A stretch of DNA of 17,500 bases. Source: Neocallimastix lanati (nom. inval.). Taxonomy: Eukaryota; Neocallimastigomycota; Neocallimastigomycetes; Neocallimastigales; Neocallimastigaceae. Of the stretch, positions 1 through 11,035 are shown in pieces; the first letter of the stretch is position 1; every line of letters begins with the position of its first letter. The notes under the pieces are model-generated. The model had not been told where the DNA came from and did not search any database. It saw nothing but the letters and a program-made list of their open reading frames with translations. The DNA lies in assembly GCA_016946835.1 (NCBI GenBank), contig JACVTC010000172.1, forward strand, positions 37,501-55,000. Direction: 5' to 3'. The position numbers and the translations under genes were made by a program.

Positions 1-796
1 TTGACATTTTTCCTTCTTAATATTTTTTAATATTTTTTTTTCTTCTTATTTTCAATTATTATTATTATTATTAATATTATTATTATTATATATTTATATA
101 TTATATTATTTTATAATAAAAATAAGAAAAAAAAAAAAATAATAATAATAATAATAAACTAGACAGAAATATAAAAAAAAAAAAATTCTTTTATTATTAT
201 TATTATTATTATTATATTAATACGATTAATTTTTTTTATTTATGATTATTTGTTAAAAAAAACTTTTTTTAAAAAAAAAAATTTTTTTTTTTTCTTTCAT
301 AAAGATAATACAATAATAATATTTTATATTATTATATTCTTATTATTTTATATTATTTTTTATTTTTTTTTTTTTTTTTATATTTTTATTTTACTTTAAT
401 TAAAATTTATACAAATTGCAAATATAAAACAAAAAACAAATTTTAAAATCAATTCTTATTTTTTTTTTTACTATTTACTATTTTAATAATTATTAAAGTT
501 ATAATAAACATTAAAAAAAACCCAAAAAATCTAAATAACTTTTAAACACGATAAAAAATCAAAAAAATTTTTATTAACATAAATAAAAAATAATAATATT
601 ATTTTATTATAATAATATTTAATGTTAAAAAATTTATATTTTTAACAGTTTAAAATTTTCATTAAAAAAGATATTTTATAATTATTTCTTTTTTTTTTTT
701 TTTTTATCAATTTAAATACAATATAATAAAAATTAAAATAAATAAAATATATATATGTAATAATAATAATAAAAAAAAAAAAAAAAAAAAAGGATT
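1..796. other. AT-rich intergenic flank, no gene seen
   Basis: Nearly pure A/T sequence with ATT/AAT trinucleotide runs and homopolymers. No reading frame of note and no tRNA-like B box in either direction. The part nearest 796 should hold the 3' UTR of the minus-strand DTD gene, but I see no close AATAAA signal there. The one local structure is an imperfect hairpin at about 574-628. Confidence 0.7.
574..628. repeat. Imperfect AT hairpin downstream of the DTD gene
   Basis: TTAACAT at 574-580 is complementary to ATGTTAA at 622-628, and pairing continues inward with one bulge (AAATA against TATTT). It lies about 170 nt past the DTD stop codon. In sequence this AT-rich such hairpins arise easily by chance, so a role in 3' end formation is only a possibility. 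Confidence 0.3.
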
Positions 797-1369
797 TTAT
801 TTTGTATCGATAATGATAGTAACTGGACCTTCATTTACAAGTGATACATTCATCATAGCACCGAATTTGCCATCTATTAATATTTAATTATTTAATGATT
901 GTGAAATAGTATTAATAAAATATTTATATATATATATACATATATATATATAAATAATTTAAATATGCAATATACCCTTTATTTTTTCTGGTTTATATGT
1001 TGTTCTTAATTTATCCAAAAATTTATTATAAAATGCATTAGCTTCTTCAGTTTTCATAGCTAAATGGAAATCTGGTTTGTTTCCTAAATTTATTAAATTT
1101 GTTAAATAAAATTAATTTCTTTTTTCCTTTTTTTTATTATCATAATATATTTATTTATTTATTTATTTATTCATTTTTATTTACTATTTAAAAAAAAATA
1201 AAAAAGTAAAAAAAAAAAATTACCTTTACTAGTTTGCGCATATAAAGTAAATTGACTTACTATATATTCAGATTATTTTATTATTATTCACAATATTGAA
1301 AATATAATTATTATAAATTTTACAATTTTTGTAATTATATTAGGGATTACTTTTACTGAATATATAATA

Positions 1370-1417
<48 letters not shown>

Positions 1418-2063
1418 TTTATTATAACATACCACATAAAATTTCTAAATCCAAATCTTTAACACTTTTTTTCCAAAATCTATCTTGGTCATCTTTGAAT
1501 AGTTTTAAATTAATTAACTAAATTTAATATGATATGAATATTAGATTTATTTTATTATTTTTTCTTTCTTTGTTTTGTTAATTATTTTAATAATAATTAT
1601 ATATTAAAATAAAAATATTAAAAATGCATACTTTTCTAACTCTTTAATTAACATAATGGGTTGAAAAAAAAATATTTATTAAAAATTATGTATAAACATA
1701 TTATATTATTATATTAGAAAAAAAAAAAAAAAATCTTATTTTATTACAAATAATAATGATAATTATAAATAATTATTTCACTATTTAATAAATATTTAAA
1801 TTTTATTACAATTTATCCATATCTTCTTCGGTATCATCTTGACAAATTCCAATTAAGGCCATAATACCTTTATTAATTTCTGAAATTTTTTCACCTTCAA
1901 CTTTATATATAAATATAAATATATTTAAAATTGAATATTAATACGTAATATACAATATTTAGATATATTATTATTATTATTATTTAATACAATTATTAAA
2001 TATTATAATAAAAATATTACCTTCAACATTTGAAGTAATAACTTTTTGAACGACTGCTCTCAT
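797..2063 (-). CDS. dtd: D-aminoacyl-tRNA deacylase (DTD), seven exons
   Basis: Hydrolyses D-amino acids (classically D-Tyr) from mischarged tRNA, and Gly from tRNA-Ala in many DTDs; a cytosolic homodimeric proofreading enzyme. Exons on the minus strand: 2063-2021, 1900-1810, 1641-1632, 1517-1433, 1259-1224, 1083-976, 873-797. All introns are GT-AG (102-173 nt) and the sum is 450 nt, giving 149 aa plus TAA. The length fits the bacterial type (about 145 aa); human DTD1 has a longer C-terminal tail. The protein opens MRAVVQKV, as the family does. It carries the SQFTL active-site motif (residues 78-82), the GNKPDFHLAM segment (89-98), and near the C-terminus NEGPVT (138-143) with the Gly-cisPro pair that excludes L-amino acids. 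The start is the first ATG after an A22 leader on the coding strand. Exon 3 is only 10 nt (AGTTAGAAAA) but is needed to keep frame and supplies the conserved VRK at 46-48. Assignment is firm; exact splice sites are inferred. Confidence 0.93.
1377..1415. repeat. Poly(A) tract (39 nt) inside a DTD intron
   Basis: An uninterrupted run of 39 A on the plus strand within the intron 1260-1432, so it is poly(T) in the DTD transcript. It is followed by GATTT, a junction shared with several other A tracts in this window. It may serve as an oversized pyrimidine tract, but it lies far from the acceptor. Confidence 0.9.
1632..1641 (-). other. dtd: 10-nt micro-exon of the DTD gene
   Basis: Exon AGTTAGAAAA, flanked on the minus strand by AAAG acceptor and GTATGC donor. 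Skipping it joins exon 2 (ending AAATT) to exon 4 (starting TTAATT) and gives a TAA stop at once. Including it reads K-L-V-R-K-L-I-N-L, which matches the DTD helix MVRKILNLRVF of the human enzyme. No alternative GT/AG combination nearby keeps the frame. Confidence 0.8.
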
Positions 2064-2069
2064 TTCAAC

Positions 2070-2091
2070 TTTTTTTTTTTTTTTTTTTTTT
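2070..2091 (-). promoter_or_regulatory. A-rich leader immediately before the DTD start codon
   Basis: On the coding strand, 22 A residues and then GTTGAA precede the ATG at 2063. A-rich sequence just before ATG is the usual dictyostelid initiation context and supports this start. Whether the run is transcribed leader or core-promoter homopolymer cannot be told without a mapped transcription start. Confidence 0.45.
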
Positions 2092-2878
2092 ACAAATTTA
2101 TTTAAAATTAAAAGAAATACATATATAAAATATAAAATATTACTTTTAAATTAATATATATATATATATATTTTATATTAAATCTTACAAATATCCAATA
2201 AATATTAATTTAAAAAAAAAATTAATAAAACTTTCATTAATATTTTCTTTTTTTCTTTTTTTGAAATTTTTTTTTTTTTTTTTTTTTTGAAATTTTTTTT
2301 TTATTTTATTTTAAATAACAAGATTAAGTTCATGGTATTATTATATTTACATAAAGAGGTTATAAGAAATATAAAATAAAAAAAAAAAAAAAAAAAAAAA
2401 GACAATAATGATAAATAATAATAGTAATAATGAAGTATATTACATACAGAAAATAAAAAAAAATAAAATAAAATAAAAAAATAAAAAAATAAAAAATAAA
2501 AAAAAAAAAAAATTAAAAATAATAATAAAAATAACTAATATAATTTAATTATTAATTTTTTTTTTTTTATTTAAAAGAATTATCAAAAACATATTTTATA
2601 ATTAATATTATTATTATTATTATTTTAATTTTTTAATTTTTTAATTTTTTTTTTTTTTTTTTTTTCTGTATATATATAAATATATATATATTTTAGTTAT
2701 TACTAACTAAATAATTATGAATTGATTTTTGTGAATTATATTATATATTAATAATTTTGATAATTATTAATTTTTTTTTTAATTAAAATATTTTAATTAT
2801 GATAAATTATATGTTATTATAGTAAACATAAATTAGCTAGAAAACTTTTTTTTTAACATTACTTTAAACTATTATTTT

Positions 2879-2911
<33 letters not shown>

Positions 2912-2929
2912 TTAATTTTTAATTGATTA

Positions 2930-2935
2930 TTTATT
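2930..2935 (-). terminator. Putative poly(A) signal of the kinase gene
   Basis: AATAAA on the minus strand, 44 nt beyond the kinase TAA stop (2982-2980). The distance suits dictyostelid 3' UTRs, which are short. The hexamer is common by chance in DNA of this composition, so this is a positional inference. Confidence 0.4.
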
Positions 2936-2979
2936 ATTTAAAGTAATAAAAATAATTATTAAATTAGAAATTCGGTAAT

Positions 2980-4110
2980 TTATGAAAATTGTGCCATTTT
3001 TGCTACCATTTCTTGAGGAGTTTTTAATGTTAAAGGTATAAAGTTATCTAAATCTACTGGAAGTTGTGATAAAGCAAATTCTGGTACAAGTTTTTTATTC
3101 AATGATGGATTAATACTTAATTCATGTTCAGTAAAGTTAAATAATGGTGGAAGTGGTTTTCCTGTCAGTAATACAGTACCTTGAAGTCTTAATTCATTAA
3201 AGAATGGATGTGTCATAGCTTCAATAGCTGTTAATCTCTTTGTTGGAGTATATTCTAATAAACCTGATAATAAATCTAAGGCTTCTGGCGTAGTAACTCT
3301 ACCTCTAAATACCTTTAAATTAATTAACAATAATTATTTATTATAATTAATAAAATATATAAATTTTTAATATTATTTTTCATTTCATTATTATTTCTGT
3401 TATTTCAATTAGTTTCATTATTATTATTACTATTATTATTATTATTATTATTAATCACCTTTGACCATGAACAAGATTTAATTTGTGGGAATTTATATTC
3501 ACTGTAGTGTTCATTCATACTTAATATTTGTTCTTTTGTTGGAGTACCTAAAATTTTAATAATCTCTACTAATTGATCAACACATGATTCACCTAAGAAT
3601 AATGGTTGACCTAACATAAGTTCAGCCATAACACAACCAGCTGACCAAATATCTTTAATAAGATTGATAAATAAAATTCAATATATATAGAAAGAATGAA
3701 AGAAAAAAAAAAAAAAATAGATTATTATTAATAAATAAAAATTAACATTTTAATATATATGTACAAATAATAAAACTTTTATTAGTCTTCCTACCAATTA
3801 AAACAGAATAATTTATACTACCAAAGATTAATTCTGGAGCACGGTAATATCTTGAACAAATATAACTTACATTTGGTTCACCAGCTACTAAAATTTTAGC
3901 ACTACCAAAATCACAAAGTTTTAAAACACCTGTAGATGGATCTAAAAGAAGATTTTGTGGTTTAATATCTCTGTGACAGATGCCTAAAGAATGAATATAC
4001 GCTAATGAACGGAAAAGTTGATACATATATAACTAAAATTTAATTATTAATTTAATTTCAAATTTATTAAAAAATTAGTATATATATATATATATTAAAT
4101 AATAATAATG

Positions 4111-4149
<39 letters not shown>

Positions 4150-4967
4150 TTTTATATATTACTATTATTATTACTATTTATTATTTAATTTTATTTTTAT
4201 TGTTAATTTATACGAACTTTTATTGAGAGAATTGGCATATTTTGCCTTATTTTAACATAATGTCTACTAGCACGATAAATTGTTTCTGGTATAAATTCTA
4301 AAACTAGGTTTAAGAACACTTCATCTTTCTTTTCACCATTTGAATAGAAATAATATTTTAATGTTACAACATTTGGATGTGACACTAAATTCATGATTTG
4401 AAGTTCACGATTCTAAATTTTAAAAATTAAAAATTATATATTTGTATATTATATATATATTATTTAATTATTTATATATAAAGATATAGATATATGTAAA
4501 TAAAATAAATATATAATGTTAAATTATTTAATCTTTTTTATTTTACTTTAAAACGTTTATCTTGTAAAACTTTCTTAATTGCAACAACTTCATTAGATTT
4601 TATTAATTTAGCTCTAAAAACAACACCGAATGAACCGCTTCCTGCAACCTTTGAATTAACAAATGAAATCTCAGTTAATTCACCCGTATTACCACGGTTA
4701 GCCATTACAATAGTTGGATGAGCTGTATCTATTTCATCTGGAAAAAAAAATTAATAATAATATTTATTAATTATTTTTATTATAAATAAATATATATATT
4801 TATCATATAAGAGAGTTTAATAAATAAAAAAATCATTTATATTTACTATTAGTTTTAATTCCATTTATAACATTGTCATTTGAATTATTGTTTTCTTTCC
4901 AATCTTTTGAATTATTATCCATCAATGCTTGAACTGGTTGTAAAATATTCTTTTTCATATTTGACAT
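2980..4967 (-). CDS. glkA: GSK-3-type Ser/Thr kinase, probable GlkA, six exons
   Basis: Proline-directed or primed-substrate kinase of the CMGC/GSK-3 family. Exons (minus): 4967-4847, 4737-4547, 4412-4218, 4032-3795, 3652-3459, 3312-2980; 1272 nt, 423 aa plus TAA. Residues 1-63 are an Asn/Lys/Ser-rich tail without a GSK3-beta-like Ser9 motif. The kinase domain spans about 64-350: Gly loop GSGSFG (73-78), catalytic K95, HRDIKPQN (D191), DFG (D210), activation-loop VSYICSRYY with the regulatory Tyr at 226, and APE at 234-236. R106, R190 and K215 match human R96, R180 and K205, so the pocket for a priming phosphate is complete. The C-terminus has the GSK-3 LFNFT segment and a short hydrophobic tail. 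Start: first ATG, after an A-rich leader. Catalytic activity looks intact. D. discoideum has two such kinases, gskA and glkA. From memory, the QDKRFKNRELQIM stretch and the tails differ from gskA, so glkA is preferred (about 70%); a tree would settle it. Confidence 0.94.
3313..3458 (-). other. Kinase intron 5 with an in-frame AAT (Asn) repeat
   Basis: The intron begins GTGATT and then continues with an AAT codon run in frame with exon 5. If retained it would add Val-Ile, seven Asn, Ser, four Asn, Glu-Thr-Asn and then TGA. It is treated as an intron because joining AAG at 3459 to GTATTT at 3312 restores the conserved Trp-Ser-Lys-Val-Phe of GSK-3, whereas read-through loses the rest of the C-lobe. 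Confidence 0.8.
4079..4150. repeat. AT and AAT microsatellites in kinase intron 3
   Basis: A TA run at about 4079-4096 and an ATA/AAT trinucleotide run at about 4115-4149 sit in the intron 4033-4217. They are the main reason this intron is longer than its neighbours. No other role is evident. Confidence 0.8.
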
Positions 4968-6081
4968 AATTATTTGATATTATTAAATTGATTTTCTTAA
5001 TTCTTTTTTTTTTTTTTTATTTTATTTTTTTTATTAAAAATTAATTAAAATATTATTATAAGATTATTTTTTTTTTTTTATTTTATTTTTTTAAGAAAAA
5101 AATATTTTCTATTCTAAAGTTTTAGAATTTTAATAAAAGAAATTTTTATTAATTATTTATAAATATTTACTTTTATTAAATTATGGCACTCCTTTTATAG
5201 ATTTTCTTATTGTTTCCTTTCTTTATATTAATTAAACGTAAATAATTAATTATTTATTTAATAAAGTTTAAATGAAAATTAATTTGCATTAATTAATAAA
5301 AAAATTTAACTACATATAATAAAAATTTTTTTTCTTTGATATAATAAAAAATTTGAGAATATTATTTATAAATATTTTTTGTTTAAATTAATATCAATGA
5401 TTTATACCAAATAAATAAAATGTTTTAATAACTTTTTTTTCTCTTTTTTTTTTTTTGTCTCTCTTTTTTTTATTTTTATTATTTTATTATGTTTTATTTA
5501 TTTTTTAATACGTTTTCTAAATGTATATAAATTATTAATTTTTCATAAAAAGAAAAATTATAGATTATAGGTTGAATTTATCTTTTCAATATTTTATGGT
5601 TTTATTTTTCTTTTTGTTTTATAATATTTAAATGATTTGTATTATTTTATTGTTTTATTATTTTTATGCGTAAAATTATTATGAATTTTTGAAAAATTAA
5701 TATATATTAATTTCTGATTATTAAATTTTAATTTTCAAAAATAATATATTTCAATTCTATATTGTTTTTCAAAAATTCTTTTAATTAAAAAACGACTTAA
5801 TTTAAATATTTATATTTTTTATATTATTCCAAATTTAATTTGTACTTTTCAATTATTATTGATACTATAAACTTTCTTTAAGATCTTATTTAGTTTAATA
5901 GTAAATTGAATAACAAAAATTATTTTCTGTTATTAAGAATTAATAAATATTATTGCATTATATATATTTCTTATATATATTTGAGGTGTTATATATGAAA
6001 TTTTAATTATGTACTGCTTTTATAAGGGTTGTTTTGATAAAACTTTTTTTTTAGAAATTTTAATGAATATTTATAATATAA
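4968..6081. other. Kinase upstream region and start of the gene desert
   Basis: No coding sequence recognised on either strand. The first hundred or so bases are oligo(T) on the plus strand, so the kinase transcript would have an A-rich leader, as is usual before dictyostelid start codons. The rest is AT-rich with scattered short blocks containing G or C (about 5184-5215 and 6010-6035) but no open frame, B box or snRNA-like promoter element that I could support. Confidence 0.65.
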
Positions 6082-6192
6082 TTTACAATAAAAGGGAGCT
6101 TTTTTAAAAAAAAAAAAATTCTTTTAATTGTTAAAAATAATATTTAATTTTTTTAAAAAAAATATTATTTCTATAATCTCCCTTTCTGTAAA
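6082..6192. repeat. 111-bp segment with terminal inverted repeats (MITE-like)
   Basis: The left end (6082-6098) contains TTTACA and AAAGGGAG. The right end (6178-6192) contains CTCCCTTT and TGTAAA, the reverse complement of both, with one small indel between the blocks. Inside, a second pair (AATAATATTT against AAATATTATT, about 6137-6170) nests in the outer one. G+C in the termini is well above the surroundings. There is no reading frame inside. It could be a small non-autonomous element, a structured RNA or chance; no clear target-site duplication is visible. Confidence 0.4.
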
Positions 6193-6752
6193 ATATATTA
6201 GACTTCTCTTCTTATACCAATAAATATATATTATTCCTTTAATTTCCTTTAAATAAAAATTATTGATTTTAAATATTTTAATATATCTGTAATTATTATG
6301 ATGTTTTCTTTATTTTTTTTTTTTTTTGTTAGCGTGTTCTTTTACTCCTGTTTGCTTATTATTTATTTTTATTATTTTACAATTTGTTGTTAAAAAAAAA
6401 TAAGACTTTTATCTCAGAACGCGTAATTATTTTTATTCTATAAATTATTTTAAATAAAATGTTATTTAATAATGTATTTTTAAATTATTTAATTATTTAA
6501 TTATATATTTAAATATTATAAATAAAGAAAAAAAAAAATCAATTAATATATAAATACAAAATAATAAGTTTTATAATAAACTAAATATTCATTTTATAAT
6601 TATCAACAAAATATTTTTCATAAAAAAACAAATGTTACAACTGAAAAAAAAAAAAAAATAAATTATATAAAATAAGTATTATAATTAAATAAAAAAAAAA
6701 AAAACTAAAAACAATTACTATATATTCGCTATTATAAGTTTATAATTTTTAA

Positions 6753-6783
<31 letters not shown>

Positions 6784-9354
6784 ATAAAAAATAAGTTAAC
6801 TTTTTACTTTATTCTACTTCTTTATTTTTATATATATATATATATAATTTTTTTTTTTTTTCTTTTAAAAGAAAAAAATAAAGAAAGTAAAAATAAAATA
6901 AAATAAAAAGTTAATATTAGAAAATATAATAAATTAAATAAAAAAATAAATATTTACTAATTACAATAAATATATAATATATAATATATAATTAATATAT
7001 AAATTATATTAAGACATTAATTATTATATATATATATTAATATTTTTCTTTATAAACTATTTATTATTAATTAACACTAAATCACCATTTTTCTATATAT
7101 ATAATAGTAAATATTATTAAATTATATATTTTTTTTAATTATTACTATTAATTAAAATAATTAAAATAATATAAATAATTTACTATGAATAATTATAACT
7201 ATAATGATATAATGATAATAATAATTATTTTAAAAATAATTATTTTAATTATATTTTAATTATAATAATAATACTAAAAAATAAATAATAATGAAATAAT
7301 TATTTATTATAACTTATACATTAATAAATAATAATACTAAAATTATAATTATTTTCATTAATATAAATAATATGATGATATTTATTTATATTATTATTTA
7401 TATATTATAATATTATTAATATTATTAATATATTATTATATATTATTATTTTTATATTATTAATATATATAATATGTCTTATTTATATATATCATTATAT
7501 ATTATTTAAAAATTAAATAAAAAAATTTTTTTTTTTAACATATATCTAATAAAATTTAATTTATAATTAATTAAAAAATGAAATAAAAAATTTTTTTCTT
7601 CTAAACATTAATTTATTTTATTATTTACAATAAGTTATTTATTAAATCCTTTAAAATATAAAATTAATTTTAATTTTAACACTATAAAATTAAAAATAAA
7701 ATCTTAAAAATTAAACTATTCTAAAAGTATTATCTTTAAAAAAAAAAAGAAAAAAAAATTATTAAAGAAATAAATAAGTTTAAATATAAAAAAAAGTATA
7801 TATGATATACCTTATTATTTGGAAATTATATTTATTATATTGGTTTGTAAAATATTGTAAAAATTTTTATGAATTTTAAATATTTTTTATGTTTATCATT
7901 TGAAGTATTTATTTGAATAATTCATTGACATTTATATTAAAAATATTTTTATATAATATTCTTTTCTTATTTAACTAATAATATATAATAGTCATCCACA
8001 AAAATATATATATATAAATATGTAATATTATTAATAAAAAATCAATAAATATATTACCAAAAAAAATTAAGCTTTTTATTATATTTTTCTTAATTTAAGC
8101 TTTATTTCGTTATTCTCTATATTTTATATTTTCTTCTTTTTTTTGGTTTGTTTGTTTATTTGTTTGTTTTTTATTATATATTATTATATAAAAAATGAAT
8201 GAAAAAAATAATATAATGTTAATAATTCATTATATATTTGTATATTTATAATTTAAAAATAATTTTGTAAAATATATAATTATTCTTTTTCTTTATATAT
8301 TAGTACATATGCATAAAATAAAAAAAAAAACTACTATATTGGTTTTTTAGCATAATATTAGTAAATTTTACAATTTTTTCATTAATGCAGTAATAATTGT
8401 TTAATACTATTAAAGATACTAAAAAAATTTACTAGTTTTCAAATAAATATTGTATATCTTTTTATTTATAATCTGTTAAAGTTTAATTGAATCCTTTTTT
8501 TTTTAAATTATTCATTATTATTATCATATTTTTCATATAATTATTACTGATATTATTCATTTTATACGTATTATATTACAAGTAATATGACTAGTTTTTT
8601 ATTGATTTTTTTTTTTTTTTTGGGAATATTTGCTATATTATTAATATCATTTTTATATATTATTTTTATTCTAATTATTATTATTCTTTTATTCTTTTCA
8701 TTATTATTATACTTTTTATTATTATTCTTTTTATTATTTTATTATTGATATTATTATTTTATTATTAATACTTTATTTTATTATTAATATTATTATTAAT
8801 TATTCTTATTCTTTTGATTCTAATAATTATCTTATTTTAATTATTTCTATTTTTAGTATAAAACTACCACCCTCAAATTGCCAAATATAGAATAATTAAT
8901 TTTTTTTTTGTAATGCTTTTTTTTTTTAATTATATTAAAATTACATTTATTTTGTTTAACTTTCTGTATAAATATTTAAAACTATAACATATATTTAATA
9001 AAATGATCTTTATTGAATTGTATGTATAATTTCTTCTGATATAAAAATGTTATATATTGAAAAATTATGTTAATATTCTTCTTTTTATACAATTTAGAAT
9101 AGAAAATAAATTTTTTATATATTTTTTTGTAGTTTGATTATTTCAATTATATTATAATATTAAAATTTTTTATAATCAATTTTTGTATTAATATGGGTTT
9201 CATAAAAATAATTATATAATGATTTCATGTTATAAAAAATAAGGAAAAAAAATATTAGTAATATATCAAGAATTTTCTAATTTGACATATTCATATCTTA
9301 CATTTTTTTTTATTAAAAAACAATTAATAGTAATTTTGTTAAAGAAACAAAAAT

Positions 9355-9358
<4 letters not shown>
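6193..9358. other. Gene desert, part 1: no gene seen
   Basis: About 3.2 kb without a supported gene. It includes T27 at 6753-6779, a TA run near 6831-6846, AT-palindromic stretches at about 7200-7480, T-rich TTATT/CTTTT mixed repeats at about 8640-8830, and isolated less AT-rich patches at about 6328-6356, 6413-6424 and 8863-8888. I looked for tRNA B boxes (GGTTCGA-like) and for spliced coding stretches on both strands and found none. Confidence 0.6.

Positions 9359-9401
<43 letters not shown>
9359..9401. repeat. Poly(A) tract (43 nt)
   Basis: Longest uninterrupted homopolymer in the window, followed by GATTATC. No retroelement body or target-site duplication could be recognised upstream, so it is not called a retroposon tail. 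Confidence 0.9.
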
Positions 9402-9403
<2 letters not shown>

Positions 9404-9807
9404 TTATCAATAACAATAATAATATTTAATAAAATATTTAATAAAACAAATAAAATAAAAATAATTAAAAACAAAGGATTATAAAACAACGAATTTATAA
9501 ATATTATTTTATTGTTTTGTTAATGTAAAATAAAATAATAAAATACTATCAAAAATTATTATATAATTTTTTTTTTTTTTTGTTAAATAACAAGATAATA
9601 AATACAATTAAGTTATTCTGTTACCTTAATAAAAACATATATAATATTTTTATTTAATTTATTATTTAATAATTTATTTAATTTTATTTAAATTATAACT
9701 TTAAATATAAAAAAAAAAAAAAGATTAAAAAGCTAAAATGTAAATTTGTTAAAAAAAAAAAAAAAAAGATAGAAATTAATAAAAATAATTATAATTTAAT
9801 ATATATA

Positions 9808-9810
<3 letters not shown>

Positions 9811-9842
<32 letters not shown>
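9811..9842. repeat. Poly(A) tract (32 nt) after an AT run
   Basis: Ten bases of TA dinucleotide run directly into 32 A residues, then GATTTAAA. One of the group of A tracts sharing a GAT junction. Confidence 0.9.
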
Positions 9843-9844
<2 letters not shown>

Positions 9845-11035
9845 TTTAAATTAAAAATACATAATATATATAATTATATTTATATTTATATTTATATTTA
9901 TATATAGATATAAATATATATATATTTTATTTAATATTTATGTTTTGAATCAAATGATTATATTTTTGTATATGTAAATTCTTTTTAGATTAAAATGATT
10001 TTAATGTAAACTGAAATTTAATTATTTTTCTTAAAATTAATATATATATTATAGAAAGAAAGAAGTATGTATAAGATTAGAATTATTTTTAACTTCAATT
10101 ATTTCTGAAATAAATATAAAACTTAATGATAAAACAATTAAATTTCATTAAAGGAGATATAAAAAAAAAAAAATCTATAAATAAATGAATTAAAATCAAT
10201 AATTATTTATATTTTTTACTTTTAGTTTATATGAAGTTAAAAAATTTTATATTAATAAATTGAATGAGATTTTATAATGAAATTTAGGATTCATTATATT
10301 ATCATATTAGAAATTTTCTAATTACTTTACTTTTTATTTGTTTGAGAAACACTTATGGCAATACTAAAATTTATATATATTGAATTTATATTTTTTTTAG
10401 TAAATAATAATAAAGTTAATATTATTAAGAAAATTTTTCTTTATTTATTTAAATTTATTATATTTATTTAAATAACTTTTTTTTATATAAATTTTTTATA
10501 ATAATGCTTTATATAAATCTTTTTCTTATTGTATATTTTGTTTGTTTATTAAATAAATATAATTAATAAAATAAAATTTAATGATGCATAAATCTAAATC
10601 TAATAATAATAATAAAGTTATTTACCATTTTTTACTTTAGTATTTATAGTTTATTACATGCAATAAAAAAATAAAAAACAAATAAAAAAAAGATAATAAT
10701 AATAATAATAATAATAATTCAAATAAAATTAAATAAATTTTAATTTAGAATTATAGTCGAAATGATTTATTTTAATATTATTTATTAATATAATTTAAAT
10801 ACATTAAAATAGTTTTGTATTTTAAAATGTATATATTTTATTAAGCAACAAGTTCCTTTCTTTTAATTTGTACTACCATTCTAACATATATATATTAATT
10901 TTTACTAATGAGAATTAAATATTATTATCATATCCAATATATTATTAATAAAATTAATAAATAGATAACTTAATTATAATAAATAAAAAAAAAAAGAAAA
11001 AATATGGAAGCGGAAAAACTGTAATATAATAGAAA

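Larger units (their letters stand above)
2064..2979. other. Intergenic region between kinase 3' end and DTD start
   Basis: No coding sequence found. It should contain the kinase 3' UTR (high-coordinate side) and the DTD promoter and leader (low-coordinate side, minus strand). Contents: T22 at 2070-2091 (an A-rich leader in the transcript), a TA dinucleotide run near 2154-2172, A-rich (A4-7 T)n between about 2450 and 2512, TTTTTTAA-type repeats at about 2630-2665, and A27 at 2883-2909 followed by GATTA. Confidence 0.7.

Noticed and set aside
3742-3794. Extension of kinase exon 4 past position 3795
   Set aside because: The frame stays open but yields a tail unrelated to GSK-3. Splicing at GTAGGA restores the conserved Ile-Asp-Ile-Trp-Ser-Ala-Gly junction.
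6331-6423. Imperfect inverted pair AGCGTGTTCT / AGAACGCGT
   Set aside because: Two mismatches over nine or ten bases and about 75 bp spacing, with no nested structure. Too weak to annotate.
9359-9401. Retroposon poly(A) tail
   Set aside because: No coding or RNA-derived body upstream and no target-site duplication. Similar A runs are spread through the window, including inside introns.
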